DNA from: Pseudomonas deceptionensis
Lineage (GTDB): Bacteria; Pseudomonadota; Gammaproteobacteria; Pseudomonadales; Pseudomonadaceae
DNA length: 64,000 nt
Assembly: GCF_900106095.1 (NCBI RefSeq)
Contig: NZ_FNUD01000002.1
Span: 3,803,501-3,867,500, forward strand
Direction: 5' to 3'
In this document: piece after piece, positions 18,944 through 27,073 of the stretch
How the letters are laid out: every line of letters starts with the position of its first letter
Position numbering within the stretch: position 1 is the first letter of the stretch
Translations under genes and position numbers: made by a program
The notes under the pieces: generated by a model
The model's input: only the letters and a program-made list of their open reading frames with translations
The model's database searches: none
Told to the model about the DNA's origin: nothing

Positions 18944-19052
18944 GACGTTGTCTCCGTTTTCTTGTTTTTGTTTTTTTGGTTTTAACAACGGCCCGCACCG
19001 GGTCCCGGCGCTGATGCGAGCATGTTTGAGGTGAGTTTTTCGGGTGTTTGAA

Positions 19053-19607
19053 CTAGCGGTCGAGGGTGCGGATAAACCCGTCGGCCTGAGGCCAGTCGCC
19101 GTAACCGGCGGCCGGATTGAGATGCCCTACAGCCCCCAGGTTGACCAGTTCACTGCCCCAGCCCCGGGCCATTTCGGTCACTGCCTGCAGGCTGGCGAGG
19201 TGGTCGTTGGTGCTGGCGGCCACGATCGAGGGGAACCCCAGTGCGCCCTTGGGCAAAGGGGCCCAGCCATTGGCCCGCAGGCTTTGCGGGCTCGGGTAAT
19301 TTTCAGGCCATGTGGCCTCAAGGTCGGGGGGTGCAGCCAGCAAGGCGCCCTTGATCGGGCGGTCATACAAGGCCGCCCAGTGCGCCACCATCAGCACGCC
19401 GGCACTGTGGGCGACCAGAATCACCGGGCCGTTGATGGCCTGCAGCTCCCGCTGGATTGCATCCACACGGGCCGCGAGGCTGAGCTTGTTTTCTTCCAGG
19501 GGCGGTACCGAGCGGACCTTGCCCAGCCGGGCCTGCAGCAGCGTTTGCCAGTGTTGCGGCACGTGATCACGCAAGCCGGGAACAATCAAAACAGTGGTTT
19601 GACTCAT
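19053..19607 (-). CDS. RBBP9/YdeN-family alpha/beta hydrolase
   Basis: A 184-residue small serine hydrolase: TVLIVPGLRDHVPQHWQ at the start (oxyanion strand), ILVAHSAGVLMVAHW (nucleophile Ser in HSAG) and a final GHLNPAAGYGDWP histidine motif. The family (RBBP9, YdeN) has weak esterase activity. Start 19607 follows AAGGTG; the 44-codon extension upstream is probably not translated. It is transcribed in the same direction as the DUF1302 gene, 109 bases upstream of it, and could release an acid or alcohol from an ester entering the pathway. Confidence 0.75.
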   Translation of the reverse strand: MSQTTVLIVPGLRDHVPQHWQTLLQARLGKVRSVPPLEENKLSLAARVDAIQRELQAINGPVILVAHSAGVLMVAHWAALYDRPIKGALLAAPPDLEATWPENYPSPQSLRANGWAPLPKGALGFPSIVAASTNDHLASLQAVTEMARGWGSELVNLGAVGHLNPAAGYGDWPQADGFIRTLDR

Positions 19608-19679
19608 CGATTCATTCACCTTTGCACACTCCATCGCAGGTTTCGTCAACGCTGCGAACCTGCTAGCTGCACAGTAGAT

Positions 19680-19713
19680 TTGGCCCGGTGCCAACGCTTC
19701 ACATTTGGCGTCA
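19680..19713. promoter_or_regulatory. Candidate operator in the hydrolase/AraC divergent region
   Basis: TTGGC-N5-GCCAA at 19680-19694 is a perfect inverted repeat, and a further TTGGC lies about ten bases on (19705-19709), forming a second inverted pair with the GCCAA. Position between the divergent hydrolase and AraC genes fits a regulator site. Support is only sequence symmetry. Confidence 0.3.
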
Positions 19714-19859
19714 ACCACTTCTCTTTTGATGACAGCCACACCGGATGAGGCCGCTGGTTTGCCCCCGGGTACTTTTCATTCCACGACCAAACCTCTATAA
19801 ATGCCCGGCAGTGCGGTCGTGAGACCTCTATTTGTCACCCAAGGGAAGACATACACGCC

Positions 19860-20879
19860 ATGACCGTTCTCGCCCGATCCGCCGCACTGACCAACTACCT
19901 GGAAGTGGCTCGCCACTTGCGGTTGAACGTGAACACGCTGTTGGCTCAAGCGGGTTTGAGCACCTCGATTCTCAGTGACCCCAAGCAACACATTCCGGCC
20001 AACGCCGCCGTCACTTTGCTGGAGCACTCAGCGCAACAGAGCGGCTGCGAAACCCTGGGCCTGCGCATGGCCGAATTGCGGCACCTGTCAGACTTCGGTG
20101 AGGTGAGCCTGCTGCTCAGCCACCAGAACAACCTGCGCGATGCCCTGCAAGTGATCGTGCAGTACCGTCACCTGCTCAACGACTCGCTGGCGATTTTCAT
20201 TGAAGAGACCGGCAAGACCGTGATCATTCGTGAAGAGCTGATCACTGAGGTCGCCACCGGCAACCGCCAGGCCATCGAACTGGCCATTGCCGTCATGCAT
20301 CGCTTTTGTGCCGCCCTGCTCGGCGCGCACTGGAGCCCGATCAATGTGTGCTTTACCCATGAGGCGCCGAGCGACCTGAGCGTGCATCGCCGCATCTTCG
20401 GCTGCAAAGTGGATTTTGGCTGCGAGTTCAACGGCATCGTTTGCCCCGCCACCAACCTCGACACGGCCAACCCGCTGGCCAATGCGGCCATGGCCCGCCA
20501 CGCCCAGCGCTACCTGGATTCGCTGCAGAGCAAAAACCACTGTTCACTGGCATTCGACGTGCGCAAATCCATCTACCTGCTGCTGCCCATGGGCCGCGCC
20601 ACCATCGAGCAGATTGCCCAGAGCCAGGGCATGAACGTGCGCACCCTGCAGCGCCGCCTTGAAGATGACGGTGCCAGTTTCAGTGAATTGATCAATCACG
20701 TGCGCCGCGACCTGGTGATTCGCTACCTGGAAAACCCCGGCTACTCCCTGGGCCGGATCACCGACATGCTCGGCTACTCCATGCCCAGCTCGTTCACCCG
20801 CTGGTTTATTTCCCAGTTCGGCATGCCGCCCGCCGTCTGGCGCAGCGAACACAAAACCGCACCGCGTAAGGACCACTGA
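19860..20879 (+). CDS. AraC-family regulator (OruR/ArgR-like, arabinose-binding-domain type)
   Basis: A 339-residue regulator. The N-terminal two-thirds is the Arabinose_bd-type domain (LTNYLEVARHLRLNVNTLLAQAGLS), and the C-terminal AraC DNA-binding domain has IEQIAQSQGMNVRTLQRRLEDDGASFSEL and LGRITDMLGYSMPSSFTRWF. It is divergent from the hydrolase/DUF1302/DUF1329/YCF48/RND/ligase set and is the natural candidate for its substrate-responsive activator. AAGGGAAG lies about ten bases before the ATG. Confidence 0.85.
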   Translation: MTVLARSAALTNYLEVARHLRLNVNTLLAQAGLSTSILSDPKQHIPANAAVTLLEHSAQQSGCETLGLRMAELRHLSDFGEVSLLLSHQNNLRDALQVIVQYRHLLNDSLAIFIEETGKTVIIREELITEVATGNRQAIELAIAVMHRFCAALLGAHWSPINVCFTHEAPSDLSVHRRIFGCKVDFGCEFNGIVCPATNLDTANPLANAAMARHAQRYLDSLQSKNHCSLAFDVRKSIYLLLPMGRATIEQIAQSQGMNVRTLQRRLEDDGASFSELINHVRRDLVIRYLENPGYSLGRITDMLGYSMPSSFTRWFISQFGMPPAVWRSEHKTAPRKDH

Positions 20880-20887
20880 GCCCGCAC

Positions 20888-20920
20888 AAAAAAACGGCCG
20901 CCTGCATGCACAGGCGACCG
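20888..20920 (-). terminator. Rho-independent terminator after the YeiH gene
   Basis: A ten-base stem (20895-20904 with 20911-20920, one mismatch) and a CATGCA loop are followed on the minus strand by seven T. It lies 18 bases past the YeiH stop. The + strand side could also end the AraC transcript but has no T-run there. Confidence 0.75.
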
Positions 20921-20937
20921 CAAACGGAGCATCGGTT

Positions 20938-21948
20938 TTACAGGCCCCAGTGCATCAGCAACAGCACCAGCACCACGAGAAATACCGTCTCCCCCAGCAT
21001 CAGCAGGATGGGTTTTATCCCCACAGCGGCCAGCTCCTTGAGCTGGGTTTTCATGCCCAGAGCGCTGATCGCCACCACCAGACACCAGCGCGACAGTTCA
21101 TTGGTAAAACCCTGCACCACCGGCGCCACCCAACCGGTACTGTTGATGCACGCCAACAGCAAAAAGCCCACAGCAAACCAGGGCAACAAAGGCGGTCGCT
21201 TGCCTGCCGGGTCAGCGCCCTGCATGCGGGTAATCATCGCGGCGCACACGATCACCGGCAGCAGCATGGCCACCCGCATCAACTTGACCACGGTGGCGGT
21301 GTCGCCGGTTTCGGTGGACATGCTGTAACCGGCCCCCACCACCTGGGCCACGTCATGGATGGTCGCCCCCAGAAACACCCCGGATTGTTGCGGTGTGAGC
21401 TCAAGCCAGTTTGCAATCATCGGATAAATGATCATGGCCGTAGTCGACAGCGCCGATACGCCAATCACGGTAAACAGCGTGGCCCGCTCCTTCTGCGGAT
21501 GGTTGGGCAAGGCCGCTGCCAGCGCCAGCGCCGCGGAGGCACCGCAGATGGCCGTGGCACCGCCGGTAAGCATGCCGAACAGGCGCTGAAAGCCCATGGC
21601 CCTGGCCGCCACTACCGACACCACGATGGTCACAACCACCAGAATCACCACCAGTGCCACGGGTTTCCAGCCCAGCGCTGCGATCTGCTCCAGGGTGATG
21701 CGCATCCCCAACAGCGCCACGCCTATGCGCAACACGGTACGGGAGGTGAATTCAATACCGGCCTTGCACGTACCCTCCCCCGCAAGAAAGTTCAGCGCCA
21801 TGCCAAGCAACAGGGCAAACAGCATCACGGGCGCACCGTAGTGCTCAGAGAGAAAACTCGCCGCTGCCGCGACCGTCAGGCTCACGATAAAACCGGGGGC
21901 CAGTTCCCGCACGCGGCTGTTGGCAGAAGCCAGGGCGATGACACTCAT
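20938..21948 (-). CDS. YeiH/UPF0324 family membrane protein (putative sulfate/anion exporter)
   Basis: A 336-residue integral membrane protein with about ten hydrophobic helices, including the conserved GVALLGMRITLEQI and CGASAALALAAALP segments and GATIHDVAQVVGAGY. The family is annotated as putative sulfate export transporter; experimental support is thin. The start overlaps the Rieske gene stop by four bases, so it is in the same operon, downstream of a TauD-type dioxygenase. If the dioxygenase acted on a sulfonate, sulfite or sulfate export would be useful; that is speculation. Confidence 0.82.
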   Translation of the reverse strand: MSVIALASANSRVRELAPGFIVSLTVAAAASFLSEHYGAPVMLFALLLGMALNFLAGEGTCKAGIEFTSRTVLRIGVALLGMRITLEQIAALGWKPVALVVILVVVTIVVSVVAARAMGFQRLFGMLTGGATAICGASAALALAAALPNHPQKERATLFTVIGVSALSTTAMIIYPMIANWLELTPQQSGVFLGATIHDVAQVVGAGYSMSTETGDTATVVKLMRVAMLLPVIVCAAMITRMQGADPAGKRPPLLPWFAVGFLLLACINSTGWVAPVVQGFTNELSRWCLVVAISALGMKTQLKELAAVGIKPILLMLGETVFLVVLVLLLMHWGL

Positions 21949-22265
21949 ACGGCAAGTACCTGTGCAGCGAGGACAATAAACACCTGGCCGTCGACCACCT
22001 CAACCGGGTAGTTGGCGACTTTCAGGCGGGTGGAATTGAGCAGGTAGCCACTGGCCAGATCAAAGCGCAGGCCGTGGGCACAGCACTGGATCACCCGGCC
22101 CTCAAGGCGGCCGCCACACAGCGATGAGCCCTGATGCGGGCAACTGTCGTCGATGGCGTAAAGTTTCCCGGCGACATTGAACAGCGCCAGGCTGTTACCC
22201 GCAGGCTCGAACAAGGTGCGCATCCCGGGTGCCGGAACCTTTTCGGCGGGCACTGCAATTCGCAT
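21945..22265 (-). CDS. Rieske-type [2Fe-2S] ferredoxin
   Basis: A 106-residue soluble protein. Rieske ligands are visible as CPHQGSSLC (Cys-x-His) and CCAHGLRFD (Cys-x2-His). This is the small ferredoxin/NirD-like type that feeds electrons to oxygenases. The start at 22265 (MRIAVPAEK) is just past the MFS stop; an in-frame codon nine residues earlier overlaps it. It is in the middle of the operon with a dioxygenase of the TauD family, which does not normally need a ferredoxin, so the electron acceptor is unclear. Confidence 0.8.
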   Translation of the reverse strand: MRIAVPAEKVPAPGMRTLFEPAGNSLALFNVAGKLYAIDDSCPHQGSSLCGGRLEGRVIQCCAHGLRFDLASGYLLNSTRLKVANYPVEVVDGQVFIVLAAQVLAV

Positions 22266-22273
22266 GAAAGCAC

Positions 22274-23605
22274 TCACGACAGCACCTCGCATGCAGGTTT
22301 GCAGGGCGCATCAACAGCGTCTTGAACCTTGGCGCGATCCACATCGTTGAGGTAATGGTGGCGGGTATAGAAGAACACTGCCGCCGCTGCGATGCTCATC
22401 AGTGGCATCCACTGAAGCGCTCCATGCAGACCAATAACGTCCGATACCCGGCCGGTAAAAAATGGCCCCGGCGCCAGGCCCAGCAGGTTATTGGCCAGGG
22501 TCAGGGTGGCAAACGCCGTGCCGTGCACCGAGTAGTGGGTCAAGTTGGCAACCATGGCGGCGCAAGTGCCGTTGGTACCCGCAACCACCAGCATGCCCAT
22601 ACCGATCAGCACCAGCTGCACAGGCCCGGCAGGCAGGATCAACGCCAGCGACAACAGCAGGCAGCTGCCCAGGCAATAGGCGATGGATATTTCGATTTTG
22701 CGCAAGGGTGACTGACGGCAAAGACGGTCACTGAGCATGCCGCACATGATTGCCCCGGCGCCGCAACACAGCACCATGATTGCCGCGACACTGCCAGCCT
22801 TGGCCTCGCCCATGGCGTAATAGCGATTCAGATAGCTGGGCATCCACACAATCAGGCTGCCAGTCACGAACATCTGTAACCCACTGCCCACATAAGCACC
22901 GATCACCGAACGGGTGCTGTACAACGTGCGCAACGGACGTTTGAGCACCGTTTTGCCCTTGTTCCTGAAGCTGGCCAGGCGTTGCGGAGCGATCCGGGCT
23001 TCCTTGACGACCAACGGGTAAAGCACAGCCAGTACCAGGCCGAACAGCGCCATGCTCGCGAACGACCAGCGCCAGCCCAACTTGGCGGCGATTGCCCCGC
23101 CTAGGGCGATGCCGAGCACAGAGCCAAACAGGCCGCCCGCCATAAAGGCACTGGCCAGGGTGGCACGCATGCTTTTGGGGAACACCGAGACCACCACGGC
23201 AATGCCGACACTGCCATAGGCCGCTTCGCCGACACCGACCATAAAGCGCGCAATCAACATGTGCTGGTAATTCTCTGCCAGGGCACAGCCCAGCGTGGCC
23301 AGGCTCCATAGCATGGCCATCAGGGCCAGGCTTTTGACGCGACCAAAGCGGTCGGCCATCAACGATAAGGGGAAGGTCAACAAGCCGACCATCAGCGCGA
23401 CGATGCCACTGAGCAGGCCGAGCTGGCTGTCACTCAGTGCCCACTCGATTTTGAGTATCGGAAATACGGCATTGAGTACCTGGCGGGACATGTAATCGGA
23501 AATCAACAAACCAAAAGTCAGTGCGAACACAATCCAGGCATATCTGCGCGGGATACCGGCCGACGTGTCTTCTTCATCGTCCACAGAGCTGTGGTGATAG
23601 GCCAT
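22274..23605 (-). CDS. MFS transporter (Spinster/ACS-like)
   Basis: 443 residues with about 12 membrane helices; the MFS motif between helices 2 and 3 is visible as MADRFGRVKSL. An N-terminal acidic segment (SSVDDEEDTSAG) precedes helix 1. It has GAGGAGG before the ATG. It lies between BKACE and Rieske genes and is probably the importer of the operon's substrate. Substrate not predictable. Confidence 0.85.
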   Translation of the reverse strand: MAYHHSSVDDEEDTSAGIPRRYAWIVFALTFGLLISDYMSRQVLNAVFPILKIEWALSDSQLGLLSGIVALMVGLLTFPLSLMADRFGRVKSLALMAMLWSLATLGCALAENYQHMLIARFMVGVGEAAYGSVGIAVVVSVFPKSMRATLASAFMAGGLFGSVLGIALGGAIAAKLGWRWSFASMALFGLVLAVLYPLVVKEARIAPQRLASFRNKGKTVLKRPLRTLYSTRSVIGAYVGSGLQMFVTGSLIVWMPSYLNRYYAMGEAKAGSVAAIMVLCCGAGAIMCGMLSDRLCRQSPLRKIEISIAYCLGSCLLLSLALILPAGPVQLVLIGMGMLVVAGTNGTCAAMVANLTHYSVHGTAFATLTLANNLLGLAPGPFFTGRVSDVIGLHGALQWMPLMSIAAAAVFFYTRHHYLNDVDRAKVQDAVDAPCKPACEVLS

Positions 23606-23658
23606 GCAGCCTCCTCGGTGTCTTGCACCTGTTTTTTATTGTTGTTTTTTGTCCTGCG

Positions 23659-23687
23659 CAGGCAGGAAGCCCCGGGCTTCCTGCCTG
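23659..23687. other. Long intercistronic hairpin between BKACE and MFS genes
   Basis: Arms CAGGCAGGAAGCCC (23659-23672) and its exact reverse complement (23674-23687) flank one base. There is no T-run on either side, so it is more likely an mRNA-stability or attenuation hairpin that lets the proximal genes be made in excess than a full terminator. Confidence 0.6.
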
Positions 23688-23695
23688 GTGTCACA

Positions 23696-24748
23696 TCAGT
23701 CGCGGCGCGGTACGCCTTTTTGACCCGGCTTGCGGTTGGGCGCCATGCCATTGGCCAACAGGGTTTGCTCGACCGTGTCGTACTGCACACCGATGCGGTA
23801 GATGTCCCGTGCCTCTTTGCCGGAAGCAATTTCACGGCCCAGTTCATGGGCAATGCGTACGGTCTGCTGGATCTGCTGCACGGACGTGAAGCGCTTGCCG
23901 TGCTGATCGATGATGGTGTCTTCAGTGCCCACACGCGGGTGCAAGCCCATGGCCAGGGCGATGGTATTGAGCGGCAGCATGTTCTTGAACAGCGACTCGG
24001 AGGTGAGCGTGCAACCATCCGGTACGCGGTTGATAAAGTTGAACATGTTGAACGGGTTCGGGCCGTCGAAACCGCCACCGATACCGATCCAGGTCAGGTT
24101 CAGCGGGCCTTTGTAGAGGCCCTTGCGCACCATGCGCTCAAGGGTTTCGTAAGCATGGATGCCGGTCAGCTGGAAATGCGGCTGAATATTGTTGGCCTGC
24201 AAACGCTTGAGGTGTTCAGTCACCCAGGCCGGGCCTGCCGGTACGGTCATTTCGCTGTAGGCAGCCTCGTAAAGCGGGTCGGCCAGCGAGGTACCTTCGC
24301 GGTACTCCGGGTACAGCAACTCCATGATGTTCATCTGAATGGTGTTGATCGCCACGGTGACCTGATCCGGCCGTGGCGAGAGCTCCGCCAGCATGTGCCG
24401 GGTGTCGTCGGACAGCCACAGGGCCGCCTCACCATCGCTTTCCGGGGCAAAGGAAATCGAACCGCCCACCTGGATAATCATGTCCGGCACGGCTTCACGC
24501 ACACCGCCAATCAGCTCGTTGAACTTGGACAGGCGCTTGGAGCCTTTACCGTCCAGTTCGCGCACATGCAGGTGCAGTACGGTGGCGCCGGCTTCATAGC
24601 AGTCAACTGCCTTCTGTACCTGCTGATCCATGGTCACCGGGATGTCTTCCGGGAAGTCTTCCGGCATCCACTCAGGGGCGTAAGGGGCAACGGTAATGAC
24701 CACTTTTTCCATGTTTTCGGGGTGCAGGGAATCGTCGAAAAATTGCAT
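23696..24748 (-). CDS. BKACE family beta-keto acid cleavage enzyme (DUF849)
   Basis: A 350-residue TIM-barrel enzyme related to 3-keto-5-aminohexanoate cleavage enzyme (Kce). Zn ligands His59 and His61 are in VLHLHVREL, and the GVREAVPDMIIQVGGS and GTEDTIID segments fit. The family condenses a beta-keto acid with acetyl-CoA to give acetoacetate plus a new acyl-CoA. At 350 residues it is longer than the roughly 275-310-residue members I recall for lysine and carnitine breakdown, so its substrate is probably different. AtoDA and AtoB encoded 3 kb away could consume the acetoacetate. AAAGGAAA precedes the ATG. Confidence 0.82.
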   Translation of the reverse strand: MQFFDDSLHPENMEKVVITVAPYAPEWMPEDFPEDIPVTMDQQVQKAVDCYEAGATVLHLHVRELDGKGSKRLSKFNELIGGVREAVPDMIIQVGGSISFAPESDGEAALWLSDDTRHMLAELSPRPDQVTVAINTIQMNIMELLYPEYREGTSLADPLYEAAYSEMTVPAGPAWVTEHLKRLQANNIQPHFQLTGIHAYETLERMVRKGLYKGPLNLTWIGIGGGFDGPNPFNMFNFINRVPDGCTLTSESLFKNMLPLNTIALAMGLHPRVGTEDTIIDQHGKRFTSVQQIQQTVRIAHELGREIASGKEARDIYRIGVQYDTVEQTLLANGMAPNRKPGQKGVPRRD

Positions 24749-24790
24749 GGGGGTTTCCTTTTTTATTGTTGTTCGCGTGGGTGCGCTTGC

Positions 24791-25639
24791 TTAGTAGGTT
24801 TTCTCGCCACTGATGCCGGCGCGTTCCATCTTGCGATGGCAAGCCGGGTAATCCATGACCGCGTAATGCTGGGTACTGCGGTTATCCCAGATGGCGATGC
24901 TGTTGGGCTTCCAGCGCCAGCGCACCTGATACTCGGGGATGCTGGCCTGGCCGATCAGATAGCGCAGCAGCTCGGACGCACCGTGGCTGAAATCCTGGCC
25001 GTAACGCACCCGCTCGGCGGTGTGGTAATTGCTGAAGTGAGTGGTAAAACCATTGACGAAAAGCACCTGCTCGCCGGTTTCCGGATGGGTGCGTACCACG
25101 GGGTGCTCGGCGTCCGGGTACTGGGCCTTGAGCGCCAGGCGCTTTTCGATCGGCATGGCCGCGCCGAACGTCGCCTCGATGCTGTGACGGGCCCGCAGGC
25201 CTTCGATCGCGGCCTTCACGTCGCGGGGCAAGCGCTCATAAGCCACCACCATATTGGCCCACATGGTGTCGCCCCCCACCGGGGGGCACTCCACGCAACG
25301 AAGCACGCAGCCCAGCGGCGGCGCCTCGCGCCAGGTGGCATCGGTGTGCCAGCTGTTTTCGTAACGGTCGACCGGGCTGTCCGGGCTTTTATAGATCTGC
25401 ACCAGTCCGGGATGGTCCGGGTGGCTGCCCACCACGGGATGGTCCTCCAGCTCGCCAAAGTGCCGGGCAAAGGCCACGTGCTCGGCACGGCTGATGTCCT
25501 GGTCCCTCAGGAACAACACGCGATGCTTGAGCAGTTGGGCACGGATCTCGGAGAACAGGCCGGCGTCATGGATGGCATCGACAAGGTTGACGCCGATCAG
25601 CTCGGCGCCGATATGGCAGGTAAGTTGTTCAACTTGCAT
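24791..25639 (-). CDS. TauD/TfdA-family Fe(II)/2-oxoglutarate dioxygenase
   Basis: A 282-residue dioxygenase. Iron ligands are His98 and Asp100 (SWHTDATW) and His258 (STQHYAV), and the 2-oxoglutarate salt-bridge Arg is at about 269-273. The family hydroxylates next to a sulfonate, ether or amine, releasing an aldehyde, with 2-oxoglutarate and O2. The start at 25639 has a perfect AGGAGG; a longer frame upstream overlaps the next gene and is not used. Only 13 bases separate it from the oxidoreductase gene. The substrate is unknown; homology alone cannot separate taurine, aryloxyacetate or other substrates. Confidence 0.85.
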   Translation of the reverse strand: MQVEQLTCHIGAELIGVNLVDAIHDAGLFSEIRAQLLKHRVLFLRDQDISRAEHVAFARHFGELEDHPVVGSHPDHPGLVQIYKSPDSPVDRYENSWHTDATWREAPPLGCVLRCVECPPVGGDTMWANMVVAYERLPRDVKAAIEGLRARHSIEATFGAAMPIEKRLALKAQYPDAEHPVVRTHPETGEQVLFVNGFTTHFSNYHTAERVRYGQDFSHGASELLRYLIGQASIPEYQVRWRWKPNSIAIWDNRSTQHYAVMDYPACHRKMERAGISGEKTY

Positions 25640-25652
25640 GACCTGCCCTCCT

Positions 25653-26633
25653 TTAGATAACGAATATCGAGGAGCCCGTGGTCTTGCGCGATTCCAGGTC
25701 ACGGTGGGCCTGTACGGCATCCTGCAAGCTGTAGTGCTGGTTGATCTCGATCTTGATCCGGCCGCTGCCGACCAGGTCGAACAGTTCACCGGCCAGATCG
25801 GCCTTTTCTGCCGGGTCGGCGATGTAGTCGGCCAGTGCCGGGCGCGTCATGAACAACGAGCCTTTCATCGCCAGCAGCGCCGGGTTGAACGCCGGGATCG
25901 GGCCGGAAGCCGTGCCCACGCAGACCATCAGGCCACGGCGCTTGAGCGAGTCCAGCGAGCCCATGAAAGTGCTCTGGCCCACACTGTCGAACACCACATT
26001 GACGCCAACGTTGTCGGTCAGTTCTCGAACGCGTTTGGCCACATCCTCGTGGCTGTAATTGATCACATGATCACAACCATGGGTGCGGGCCACTTCAGCC
26101 TTGGCATCGCTGGACACGGTACCGATCACCTTCAGGCCCAGCAGCTTGGCCCACTGCGAAACAATCAGCCCGACGCCACCGGCGGCGGCGTGCAACAGGA
26201 TGCTGTCACCGGGTTTGAAATCATGAATGCGGCGCATCAGATAAGCAGATGTCAGACCGCGCATGGTCATGGCGGCAGCGGTTTCAAAAGAGATGCTTTC
26301 CGGCAGTTTGATCAGGGGTGCAGCCGAGATCAGGCGCTCGGTGCTATAGGCACCCAGGGTGTTGAGAAAGCCGGTGTACGTGACACGATCCCCGACCGCC
26401 ACATGGCTGACACCCTCACCCACTGCCGCGACGATACCGGCCGCTTCGACCCCCATGCCGTTGGGCATCGGGATCGGGTACGTGCCATTGCGAAAGTAGG
26501 TATCGGCATAATTGAGGCCGACGGCGACATGCCGCAGCCTGACCTCACCGGGGCCTGGGTCGCCCACTTCAACTTCCTCGAACCGAAGGACTTCGGGACC
26601 ACCGGTTTCGTAAAAACGTACGACTTGGGCCAT
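25653..26633 (-). CDS. Quinone oxidoreductase-like NADPH reductase (zinc-less MDR family)
   Basis: 326 residues of the medium-chain reductase superfamily: N-terminal GroES-like domain, then the NADPH-binding motif AAAGGVGLIVSQWAKLLG. There are no structural or catalytic zinc cysteines, as in QOR. It probably reduces a quinone or alpha,beta-unsaturated carbonyl. It is the first gene of the six-gene operon leading to YeiH. Confidence 0.85.
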   Translation of the reverse strand: MAQVVRFYETGGPEVLRFEEVEVGDPGPGEVRLRHVAVGLNYADTYFRNGTYPIPMPNGMGVEAAGIVAAVGEGVSHVAVGDRVTYTGFLNTLGAYSTERLISAAPLIKLPESISFETAAAMTMRGLTSAYLMRRIHDFKPGDSILLHAAAGGVGLIVSQWAKLLGLKVIGTVSSDAKAEVARTHGCDHVINYSHEDVAKRVRELTDNVGVNVVFDSVGQSTFMGSLDSLKRRGLMVCVGTASGPIPAFNPALLAMKGSLFMTRPALADYIADPAEKADLAGELFDLVGSGRIKIEINQHYSLQDAVQAHRDLESRKTTGSSIFVI

Positions 26634-27073
26634 GCTTTTATCTCTCCAATCAGCGTTCAGATCGCACTACGGCGATACACGTGGACTGGAATGTAAACAA
26701 CGGCCGGCGCGGGCGCTTCTCATCAGACGACAGCGTCTTCTCTTTTCATGACAGGCATTGCAAACACCTGTGGCCGCCTTCGGCAGCGGCGTGCCCACGG
26801 AGCGGGGCCGGAGTGAGGGACACCTGAGCGAAGCGAGGGCCGTACGACGGGGCAAGGCCTTTTTGGGTATTTTTGTGGTGGTCCGACACTCGGCTGTTTG
26901 ACAAAAGTGCCTCGCCGTAAGGGCGAAACCAAAATTGCAGTTGGTCACGAGTGCTGGATATGTACTCGGTGGATCAGTTGTTGTGCAGTGCGCCCGTATC
27001 TACACCGAGTACATATCCATTCGATGTATCACGGCTTTCTACGGGTTCCGACCATACGGCCGCCTGGAGCAGG
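26634..27073. repeat. Non-coding pseudomonad intergenic element with a 17-bp inverted repeat
   Basis: 440 bases with no credible gene. A stretch with CGGAGCGGGG, GCGAAGCGAGGG and CTCGCCGTAAGGGCG resembles large non-coding repeats I associate with Pseudomonas intergenic regions. At its right end, TGGATATGTACTCGGTG (26955-26971) and its exact reverse complement (27003-27019) flank a 31-base loop. Short frames here look spurious. Placement between the LysR stop and the downstream operon suggests an inserted element. Confidence 0.55.

Noticed and set aside
23591..25660. A 689-codon + strand frame across BKACE and dioxygenase genes
   Set aside because: Antisense shadow; it covers the motifs of two solid genes and has no recognisable domain.
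26723..26948. Overlapping minus-strand frames of 69-93 codons in the 26.6-27.0 kb gap
   Set aside because: They follow the compositional pattern of the repeat element, have no ribosome sites and resemble no protein family.
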